From the NCBI RefSeq assembly GCF_002582035.1, contig NZ_NUQE01000001.1, positions 106,155 to 138,690 on the forward strand: a stretch of 32,536 nucleotides of DNA. Reading direction: 5' to 3'. The notes beneath the pieces are model-generated. The model was given only the letters and a program-made list of their open reading frames with translations, did no database searches and was not told where the DNA came from. This document shows positions 15,518 to 21,428 of the stretch, in pieces. Position 1 is the stretch's first letter. Each line of letters begins with the position of its first letter. The stretch is from Bacillus pseudomycoides (GTDB lineage Bacteria > Bacillota > Bacilli > Bacillales > Bacillaceae_G). Made by a program: the position numbers and the translations under genes.

Positions 15518-17335
15518 GTGAAAAAAAGAAGCATTGTATTTAAGCTTTTTCTATTAACATCAGCATTGTTTACTGTTACATTTTTACTCTTTTTCCTTGG
15601 ACAATCACTGTTTTTAGAAAAATTTTATATAAAGAAAAAAATTCAGACGGTCCAAACATCTTTCGAAAAATTTGTAAGTAAATATGAAAAAAGCGATCAG
15701 TCAGTTGAAGAACTTTCAAAGTTGAAACAAGAGTTTTATGAAAAAACAAATGCTGAGCTCGTCTTACTAGATCGTAATGGCATTATTCAAGATGACAAAA
15801 ATTATCATATCGAAATTGTTGATAAGTCTAATAAAACATTTTTTATTCCACTCAATAACATTTTCACAAACGATGAATATTCTTCGTTTATAAAATTAGG
15901 ATTAAACATTAATGATCCAATCCGTGTACAAGGGATCTTAAAACAAGATATGATTATTCCTGTTACAATTACTACTGCCGACAACAGAATATGGCAAAAT
16001 GATAATATCATTTCAGACTTGAAGCAATTTGGTATACAACTTCAAGATGTGAAAAAAACTTTATATACAAAGGATTTCGGTGTTGGTGTTAGCACATTTG
16101 ACGGCACTATTTCAAAACTGCACATTCCTTCCTCAAGTGATATTCGTCTTGCAAATAAAGATACATTAATGCAAGGCATTCAGCACTGGGAGCTTTCTGT
16201 CGCATTAGGAAAAACAAATACAAATGAAATGACGACGTATACAATGGGCGGGGAAAATGAAGTGAAATATCAGATTTTTGTTAAACCCGTTGTTAAAAAT
16301 GGTGAAATAACAGAATTTGCATTTGCAATGACATCACTGCAGCCCGTTGACGAAGCAATGCTTGTTTTGAAAGATTATTATGTTTATGCATTAATTATCG
16401 TCTTTATTGTCATTATTTTATTGTCATTCTATTACTCAAAAATCATTGCAAAGCCGCTTATTAAAATGAACCGTGTTACAAAGAAAATGGCAAACTTTGA
16501 TTTTTCTGAAAAACTTCCTATATCAACAGATGATGAAATTGGAAGCTTATCAGGTAGTATTAACAGCCTTTCTGTAAATTTAAAAGATCGAATTGACAAA
16601 TTGCATGTAGCAAATACAAAACTACAGCAAGATATTGAAAAAGAGAGACAGCTAGAGAAAACAAGAAAAGAATTTATCTCTGGCGTATCCCATGAATTAA
16701 AAACACCACTAAGTGTAATCCGCAGTTTCGCTGAAGGCATTAAAGATGGTGTAAGTAAAGATACTACGTATTATACCGACGTTATTTTAGAAGAAACTGA
16801 TAATATGAACCGCCTTATTATCGAAATGCTAGAACTTGCAAAACTTGAATCTGGCACCTATAAATTAGAGATGGAAGCTTTTTCAATCGGAGAATTAATC
16901 CAACAAGTTTATACAAAGCTATTATTTAGTATCGAAGAAAAAAATTTACACGTAGAGCTTGCATTAGATCCAACTATTTATGTGCAAGCAAATCGTAATC
17001 GCATTGAACAAGTTGTCGTCAATCTATTAAGTAATGCAATTCGTTACACACCAACTGGACAACAAGTAAAACTATCTGTCATTGAGTATGAAGAAACGGT
17101 AAAAATAGAAATTGAAAATAACGGTACGCCGATTCCTGAAGAAAGCTTAGATAAAATATGGGACCGTTTCTATCGATTAGACGCATCGCGTAGCCGTCAT
17201 ACAGGTGGAACAGGTCTAGGCTTATCCATTGTAAAAAATATTTTAGAACTTCATCATGCCGATTACGGTGTGTATAATAAAGAAAATGGTGTTGCCTTTT
17301 ATTTCGCATTACAAAAAGCAAAAGAAGTCAAATAA
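15518..17335 (+). CDS. Orphan membrane sensor histidine kinase
   Basis: This two-component sensor kinase has 605 residues from a GTG start preceded by GAGGTG. There is a first membrane helix near residues 9-30, then a large extracytoplasmic sensor region (about 31-285) with no family I recognise. A second helix (about 287-306) is followed by a HAMP domain (about 307-360), HisKA with the phosphoacceptor His392 in SHELKTPLS, and an ATPase domain with the N box NLLSNAIRYTP (about 502), DKIWDRFYRLD and GGTGLGLSI (about 563). All catalytic boxes are intact. No response regulator gene is adjacent on either side, so its partner is encoded elsewhere. A likely -10 (TATAAT) lies at 15471-15476. Confidence 0.9.
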   Translation: MKKRSIVFKLFLLTSALFTVTFLLFFLGQSLFLEKFYIKKKIQTVQTSFEKFVSKYEKSDQSVEELSKLKQEFYEKTNAELVLLDRNGIIQDDKNYHIEIVDKSNKTFFIPLNNIFTNDEYSSFIKLGLNINDPIRVQGILKQDMIIPVTITTADNRIWQNDNIISDLKQFGIQLQDVKKTLYTKDFGVGVSTFDGTISKLHIPSSSDIRLANKDTLMQGIQHWELSVALGKTNTNEMTTYTMGGENEVKYQIFVKPVVKNGEITEFAFAMTSLQPVDEAMLVLKDYYVYALIIVFIVIILLSFYYSKIIAKPLIKMNRVTKKMANFDFSEKLPISTDDEIGSLSGSINSLSVNLKDRIDKLHVANTKLQQDIEKERQLEKTRKEFISGVSHELKTPLSVIRSFAEGIKDGVSKDTTYYTDVILEETDNMNRLIIEMLELAKLESGTYKLEMEAFSIGELIQQVYTKLLFSIEEKNLHVELALDPTIYVQANRNRIEQVVVNLLSNAIRYTPTGQQVKLSVIEYEETVKIEIENNGTPIPEESLDKIWDRFYRLDASRSRHTGGTGLGLSIVKNILELHHADYGVYNKENGVAFYFALQKAKEVK

Positions 17336-17441
17336 TTTGTTCTAATTTCACTAGGAGTTCACATGAAATTCACATTCTCCCTTTATAGTAATAACTAGTT
17401 AATCCTTTCCTTTACACATATAAAAGAGGAGAGTGCGTGAA

Positions 17442-17972
17442 ATGAAACAAGTAGGACAACCAATTCAAAATGAAAAACAATTAGAAAAAATCAAAGATAT
17501 ACTATTACAATCATCGAAGCGTGATGCTTTATTATTCGTATTAGCTGTGAATTCAGGATTAAAAGTAAGCGAGATTTTACAATTAAAAGTTGGCGATGTT
17601 ATTGATGAAAACGAACATGTTCGTCATTCTATTTTGTTCTATAATGACAAAATGAAAAAACATAAATGGTTCGCTGTAAATGAAGAATTACAACATACTA
17701 TCGAACAATACATGAAAGAGCGAAAAGTATGGAAACGAAATGAACCATTATTAAAATCTCAAAAAGGAACAAAGTCTATTACAAGACAGCACGCTTGGTA
17801 CATTTTAAATAAAGCGGCAAAAGAAGTTGGTTTAGAAGGGATTAGCTCACATACACTTCGCAAAACATGGGGATATTGCGCTTACAAATCTGGTGTAGAT
17901 ATTGCATTTTTACAACACTTTTTTGATCACAATACCCCATCCAAAACTTTAAAATACATCGGTATCGCTTAG
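17442..17972 (+). CDS. Short tyrosine recombinase-like protein, catalytic domain only
   Basis: The 176-residue protein matches the catalytic domain of tyrosine recombinases (phage integrase/Xer). It has box I NSGLKVSEILQLKVGDV (residues 37-53), HTLRKTWG with His137 and Arg140, LQHFFDH with His163, and the nucleophile Tyr172 in KYIGIA. The usual N-terminal SAM-like DNA-binding domain is missing. The first catalytic Arg, normally in G-x-R-x-S-E, is Lys41 here. Cleavage activity may therefore be reduced, or the protein may have become a DNA-binding regulator. The ATG at 17442 is chosen for its distance from GAGGAG; a GTG at 17433 is too close. No attachment sites or phage genes surround it. Confidence 0.82.
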   Translation: MKQVGQPIQNEKQLEKIKDILLQSSKRDALLFVLAVNSGLKVSEILQLKVGDVIDENEHVRHSILFYNDKMKKHKWFAVNEELQHTIEQYMKERKVWKRNEPLLKSQKGTKSITRQHAWYILNKAAKEVGLEGISSHTLRKTWGYCAYKSGVDIAFLQHFFDHNTPSKTLKYIGIA

Positions 17973-17994
17973 TCACACTTACTGTAAATAAGAT

Positions 17995-18033
17995 AAAAAA
18001 GGTAACTATTTTATGTGAATAGTTACCTTTTTT
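17995..18033 (+). terminator. Terminator of the recombinase-like gene
   Basis: AAAAAAGGTAACTATT and AATAGTTACCTTTTTT form a perfect 16-base stem around a 7-base loop, ending in T-rich sequence. Confidence 0.92.
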
Positions 18034-18133
18034 ATCCAATAAACCCTATTGTTTTCTTTACTATCTTATATATCTTTCTCTTTTCTTGTTTCTCCTATCT
18101 TCTAGTGATACTCTAGTAATAGGGGGGAGAAAT

Positions 18134-18328
18134 ATGAACACATTAACAATTGAATTACCTAAAGAAACATTGGAAAAACTACAATTATTACAACAAGCTC
18201 ACAAAAAGAAAACAGGTGCTATCATTACCGAGAGTACACTTATTCAATCTCTTATATCAAGAGAATTTATTCAAGAAATTACACCTTTTGATTTACAGAA
18301 ATATGTACAACAAAAAGAGCAGCGATAA
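18134..18328 (+). CDS. Small protein, ribbon-helix-helix-like
   Basis: The 64-residue protein starts at an ATG preceded by AGGGGGGAG. The pattern is one short strand (LTIELP), a helix (KETLEKLQLLQQAHKKK) and a second helix beginning with TESTLIQSLISREF. This is the order of the ribbon-helix-helix (CopG/MetJ-like) DNA-binding fold, but without search support the match is tentative. It could be a small transcription regulator. Its TAA stop lies inside the ATAAA border of the repeat that follows, so the repeat insertion may have set or changed the C-terminus. No toxin gene is beside it. Confidence 0.65.
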   Translation: MNTLTIELPKETLEKLQLLQQAHKKKTGAIITESTLIQSLISREFIQEITPFDLQKYVQQKEQR

Positions 18329-18460
18329 AGTTCAACTAACCATCAGTGCCCACTGATGGTTAGTTGAACGAATCAGGCTCTTTGAGACAGTCATCTCCCA
18401 CCTTAAGATTTCTCAAAATCTTAAGGTGGGAGTTTTATTGACTGTTAGGGCCGGAGAAAT
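18325..18460 (+). repeat. bcr1-like repeat, copy F, with two perfect hairpins
   Basis: ATAAA at 18325 is followed by GTTCAACTAACCATCAGTG (18330-18348) and its perfect 19-base complement (18351-18369). Then comes CAATCGGGC-like AATCAGGCT, then ACAGTCA, the perfect hairpin CCCACCTTAAGATTT/AAATCTTAAGGTGGG (18397-18431) and TGACTGT. The order of stems matches the full copy at 29288-29442, but the outer stem ACGGGCAGT/ACTGCCCGT is replaced by ACAGTCA/TGACTGT, still paired. It may also terminate the gene before it. Confidence 0.75.
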
Positions 18461-18464
18461 ATTG

Positions 18465-18614
18465 CTAATAATTCACTATATAATTAGAATTCTGCAATAT
18501 ACAAACATGTTTACTTCTATATCAAATGTATATTCTTTTACTTGTACACCCTACTGCAAGTAACAATTAAGAAACAACAGCAACTATCATTATCACTTTC
18601 CATAGCGTTTTCAT
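18465..18614 (-). pseudogene. Remnant of a lipoprotein gene (signal peptide with in-frame stop)
   Basis: On the minus strand an ATG at 18614 opens MKTLWKVIMIVAVVS, then a TAA. The same frame continues as LLLAVGCTSKRIYI to a second stop. Read through, this is a textbook lipoprotein signal peptide: a positive start, a hydrophobic core, and a lipobox LAVGC with Cys followed by Thr-Ser-Lys. A ribosome-site-like AAGGCAGG stands before the ATG. Nothing recognisable follows and repeat copy F begins at once, so the body of the gene seems to be deleted. The Fur box 130 bases upstream raises the possibility that it was an iron-compound binding lipoprotein; that is inference. Confidence 0.5.
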
Positions 18615-18636
18615 CTAATCCTGCCTTCTTAAATAT

Positions 18637-18691
18637 AATTGATTAAATAATACAATCACCATAGAGTCGTGAGTGTATTATTTAATCAATT
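18637..18691 (+). terminator. Strong hairpin with 18-bp perfect arms
   Basis: AATTGATTAAATAATACA and TGTATTATTTAATCAATT are perfect 18-base arms. Inside them TCAC/GTGA pairs further, and TTTT follows on the plus strand. It would end plus-strand transcripts before the Fur-regulated promoter. No plus-strand gene directly precedes it, so it may belong to a lost gene or insulate the small RNA promoter. Confidence 0.6.
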
Positions 18692-18734
18692 TTTTGTAGA
18701 CTCTTATTTTTTTAAATAAGAAATAGAAAAACCA

Positions 18735-18763
18735 TTGACAATGATAATGATAACCATTATCAT
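18735..18763 (+). promoter_or_regulatory. Promoter with embedded Fur box
   Basis: TTGACA (18735-18740) and TATCAT (18758-18763) are spaced by 17 bases, a good sigma-A promoter. Between and across them lies GATAATGATAACCATTATC (18743-18761), which differs from the classic 19-base Fur box GATAATGATAATCATTATC at one position. Iron-loaded Fur bound here would cover the promoter, so transcription is expected under iron limitation. Confidence 0.85.
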
Positions 18764-18770
18764 TTATTAT

Positions 18771-18884
18771 GAAGCCAACAATTGATGAATCAACCAAACG
18801 CTCAGTAACATTGTTACCCCTCTTTTTTTCATAAAGAAAAACACTGTACATTCCCCCCTGTTTGTATAGTGTTTTTCTTTTTTA
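18771..18884 (+). ncRNA. fsrA: FsrA-like Fur-regulated small RNA
   Basis: A transcript of about 114 bases would run from the Fur-controlled promoter to a strong terminator with stem AGAAAAACACTGTACA (18835-18850) and TGTATAGTGTTTTTCT (18863-18878). It contains two exposed C-rich stretches, TTACCCCTCTTT before the stem and TTCCCCCCTG in the loop. Known FsrA of B. subtilis is a Fur-repressed small RNA of similar size with C-rich single-stranded parts that pair with ribosome binding sites of iron-rich enzymes such as succinate dehydrogenase and aconitase. The position, size and C-rich design fit; primary sequence identity to FsrA was not checked. A 21-codon frame from 18769 has no ribosome binding site and is discounted. 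Confidence 0.75.
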
Positions 18885-18961
18885 TCCTGATTATGGCTTT
18901 CGATTAATGAAGGATGAAGCCCCGTAATAAACATACTACTTTATCCTACTACTATCTCACT

Positions 18962-19807
18962 TCATTCAAATAAATTTAGTTGTTCAGGTCTAGGTTCCCC
19001 ATACGTAATTCCAAGCATATCCATCATTTGTTTTGCATTATCTGCCGCATCTCCGCCAGAGTTATTGTTAAATAAAAGGTAAATTTCCTTTGTTTTTGTT
19101 TTTAATTGTTGTAACCTCTCTATCCACTCTTCTAATTCCTGCTTGTTATAGCGATATAAACAGCGAACTGCCCTCCAATTCTCTCCCGTATTCAGCCATC
19201 CATGTACATTGCGCCCGTGAAATCGAACCAAAGTCATTTGTTCATGTGTTGCTTCTAGTACAATTGGAATCGAACCAATTCCTGCTTGTGGTTCATCACA
19301 AATAGTATGAATCCAACCTTCTTGTTCCATAAATTTCAACGTTTGATTACGAAATTGTGGATAAAACCAAGTTTGATTACGAAACTCTAATGAACATGGT
19401 ATATCTCCCATCTTTTCTTTCGTATAGCGTAATAAATCCACATTTTTCTTTTGACAGTCAAACCAAGGTGGATACTGAAATAAAACCATTTTTAACTTAT
19501 TTGCTTTTTGAAGAGGAATGATTGACTCTTTAAACACTTGAAACATATCTTCAATATTTGCAAAGGGAATCCCTCCGCGCATATGCCCTGTCATTCCTTG
19601 ATAAGCCTTCACAATAAACGAAAAATTTGGCGGTGTTTCTAAAACCCATTTCTCATAATTTCTTGCAGGCTGCATGGCATAAAAAGAACTATCTACTTCT
19701 ACGATTGGAAAATGCTCACTATATGTTTGTAGTTTATGCTTCATTTCATATGCATCCTTATATAAAGCGCTATGATCTCCCCATCCTGTTAACCCAATAG
19801 AAATCAT
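18962..19807 (-). CDS. DUF72 family protein (YunF/YecE-like)
   Basis: The 281-residue protein has the DUF72 TIM-barrel-like pattern: ISIGLTGWGDH at the start, FPIVEVDSSFYAMQP, FSFIVKAYQGMTGH, SLEFRNQTWF, TLVRFHGRN and IYLLFNNNSGGDAADNA near the end. The biochemical role of the family is not established. B. subtilis YunF is the likely counterpart. It is a single gene on the minus strand behind AGGAG. The small RNA terminator downstream (18835-18878) may also stop its transcript. Confidence 0.88.
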   Translation of the reverse strand: MISIGLTGWGDHSALYKDAYEMKHKLQTYSEHFPIVEVDSSFYAMQPARNYEKWVLETPPNFSFIVKAYQGMTGHMRGGIPFANIEDMFQVFKESIIPLQKANKLKMVLFQYPPWFDCQKKNVDLLRYTKEKMGDIPCSLEFRNQTWFYPQFRNQTLKFMEQEGWIHTICDEPQAGIGSIPIVLEATHEQMTLVRFHGRNVHGWLNTGENWRAVRCLYRYNKQELEEWIERLQQLKTKTKEIYLLFNNNSGGDAADNAKQMMDMLGITYGEPRPEQLNLFE

Positions 19808-19884
19808 CCGAATATCATCTCCTGTCCACCTCTAAATTTCAAAAACATATTATGATATATGGCTTACAGAGTCATTTAATTGTC

Positions 19885-19934
19885 CATCATTAACCGGCAG
19901 TACCCTACACACACTGATAGAAGCCTCATTTTAT
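19885..19934 (-). repeat. bcr1-like repeat, copy G (short, decayed)
   Basis: On the minus strand: ATAAA, ATGAGGCTTCTATCAGTG, then GGTACTGCCGGTTAATG. The 5' stem arm and the ACTGCCCGTTAATG block are recognisable; the middle and the closing ATAAA are lost. The rest of this 314-base gap holds the PhoP-like box region. Confidence 0.55.
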
Positions 19935-20039
19935 AAATACAGTTACAATCTTAACAATTCCATCCTATAACTTCTTAATCTACTATAACAAACCGAAAAA
20001 AAGTTTTTCTACACACAAAACTCTCTTTCTTTACTTTTC

Positions 20040-20082
20040 TTTACCGCAGCTTAACGTTAATTTAACGCTCATTTTGTATACT
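20040..20082 (+). promoter_or_regulatory. PhoP-box-like array and -10 element
   Basis: Four hexamers, TTTACC, TTAACG, TTAACG and TTTGTA, begin at 20040, 20051, 20062 and 20073, so each is separated by exactly five bases. The known Bacillus PhoP box is a direct repeat of TT(A/C/T)A(C/A/T)A-type hexamers with this 11-base period. TATACT at 20077-20082 is a fitting -10 and there is no -35, as in PhoP-activated promoters. The gene at 20122 follows. Regulation by phosphate limitation is inferred. Confidence 0.5.
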
Positions 20083-20121
20083 ACATATGTAAGAACTTAT
20101 ACGAAACGAGGGTGATTGCAG

Positions 20122-20577
20122 ATGAAAGTATTATCATCTATCCGCTTTTGGACTATTTTTATGTCATGTATAACACTATGTTTTGCACTCTTTGTAATTG
20201 GAGAATACAATAAACCAAAAGCAGCCTCAAATGAAGGTACTATACCCTATCACATCCAATATATGAACCAAAATCATATCCCCTTAATGCATAATGCGCA
20301 AAAAGAAAAGGTTGTTCTAAAGGGGATGGTGATTACCGATGCCACTTCGTATAAACAATTAGAAGGAATTGCAAAACAAATCAAAGAACAATATGCACAC
20401 GCAAAACTCGATTCAATTGAACTTACAGTCCATGATAAAAACAATGGTCAATATTATGATGATCTTGCTTATGAGCCAACCTCTAAAGGAAACATTGTCA
20501 TCTCCTATACACCGTTAAGCAAAACTGAGCACAGTATGAATGCAAATATAAATATTCAACTCAACAAGCACCCTTAA
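20122..20577 (+). CDS. Small exported or membrane-anchored protein, unknown
   Basis: The 151-residue protein starts at an ATG with GAGGGTG seven bases upstream. One hydrophobic segment at about residues 10-30 (FWTIFMSCITLCFALFVIG) acts as a signal or anchor. The rest (about 120 residues) is soluble and mixed alpha/beta, with a helix LEGIAKQIKEQYAHAKLDSI and a strand SIELTVHDKNNG. I do not recognise the family. A PhoP-box-like array and a -10 lie just upstream and a strong terminator follows. Confidence 0.75.
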   Translation: MKVLSSIRFWTIFMSCITLCFALFVIGEYNKPKAASNEGTIPYHIQYMNQNHIPLMHNAQKEKVVLKGMVITDATSYKQLEGIAKQIKEQYAHAKLDSIELTVHDKNNGQYYDDLAYEPTSKGNIVISYTPLSKTEHSMNANINIQLNKHP

Positions 20578-20595
20578 TCTAAAAGGGTGCTTGTT
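20563..20595 (+). terminator. Terminator of the exported-protein gene
   Basis: AACAAGCACCCTT and AAGGGTGCTTGTT form a perfect 13-base stem around a short loop, and TTT follows. The gene's stop codon lies in the loop region. Confidence 0.88.
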
Positions 20596-20718
20596 TCTAT
20601 GTATACGCACATTTTTTATAAATTAGTCAAGTATCCTAAGTCTTGTCCTGCAAAGATGAATATCATATATCGACAAATGATTTAAAGAGAGAGAACTTAC
20701 ATTAAGGAGGAATTATGT

Positions 20719-21348
20719 ATGATGTATCCATACAATCATCAGTATTATTCTGCTCAAAATGCAAAGAGAAATTTCAAAAATTTTATTGGCACAAACGTAA
20801 GTGTGAATTTAGGGGGCCCAGAAAAAGCAGAGGGAACATTATTAAAAGTTCAAAGTGATTTTTGTGTCGTACAATCTGACGATAGTGTTGTTTACTATCC
20901 GTTACATCATATTAATGGCTTTGCTGAGCAATATGAAGATGATTCCCAAGAATCAGATGATAATGAACAAAACAACAATCAAAATAACCAAAATAACCAA
21001 TATGAAGACCCTATCATTGTAAGCGGAACACGTTTTGCAAGTGTTATTAACCGTCTAAAAGGAGAAACAATTCAATTGAACCAAGGTCCGAAAAAAATAG
21101 AAGGAACTGTTGTAGGCCGTACTAGAGATCATATTCTACTTGAAGTCGATGGCCAGGTTACGTATGTACCAACGTACCATGTTCAAAGTATGCGTTGGAA
21201 CTATAATAATGATAATAATAATGACAACAATAACGATAATAACAATAACAATAACGATAACAACAATAATAACAATGATGATAACGAAACGCGTAATCAA
21301 GATAACAATCAAAAAAAGAAATGCAAACGTTGCAAAAAACGTCGTTAA
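20719..21348 (+). CDS. CotB-type spore coat protein
   Basis: The protein resembles outer spore coat protein CotB. It has two copies of a strand-rich module of about 50 residues: NFIGTNVSVNLGGPEKAEG with VVYYPLHHINGF (residues 18-73), and SVINRLKGETIQLNQGPKKI with VTYVPTYHVQSM (about 108-156). B. subtilis CotB has such modules with the same (R/L)GGPE...G core, then a long Ser-rich tail. Here the tail is an Asn/Asp run (about 160-195) and a basic end with two Cys (KKCKRCKKRR). AAGGAGG stands eight bases before the ATG. The B. cereus group has CotB paralogues; which one this is cannot be told. Expression late in the mother cell is expected from the family. Confidence 0.8.
   Translation: MMYPYNHQYYSAQNAKRNFKNFIGTNVSVNLGGPEKAEGTLLKVQSDFCVVQSDDSVVYYPLHHINGFAEQYEDDSQESDDNEQNNNQNNQNNQYEDPIIVSGTRFASVINRLKGETIQLNQGPKKIEGTVVGRTRDHILLEVDGQVTYVPTYHVQSMRWNYNNDNNNDNNNDNNNNNNDNNNNNNDDNETRNQDNNQKKKCKRCKKRR
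21199..21290 (+). repeat. Asn/Asp codon microsatellite in the coat-protein gene
   Basis: About 90 bases are built of AAT, AAC, GAT and GAC codons in irregular tandem order, coding an Asn-rich run broken by single Asp residues. Codon mixing (AAT with AAC) suggests selection on the peptide as well as slippage. Length is likely to vary between strains. Confidence 0.8.
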
Positions 21349-21384
21349 GACAATAACAGCTCATATGCTAGCAAACCAAAACAT

Positions 21385-21427
21385 AAGTAAATCCCAGATT
21401 ATTCATTTTATAATCTGGGATTTACTT
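21385..21427. terminator. Shared terminator of the coat-protein and penicillin-binding-protein genes
   Basis: AAGTAAATCCCAGATTA and TAATCTGGGATTTACTT are perfect 17-base arms around a 9-base loop, placed between the two convergent genes. The stem is symmetric, with A/T-rich flanks on both sides. Confidence 0.85.
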
Positions 21428-21428
21428 C

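Noticed and set aside
18325-18460. Possible CRISPR-like repeat
   Set aside because: It is a pair of hairpins with no series of equal repeats and unique spacers, and no Cas genes are present; IscB is not part of a CRISPR array.
18769-18834. 21-codon frame starting within the predicted FsrA-like RNA
   Set aside because: Its ATG falls at or before the predicted transcript start and there is no ribosome binding site.
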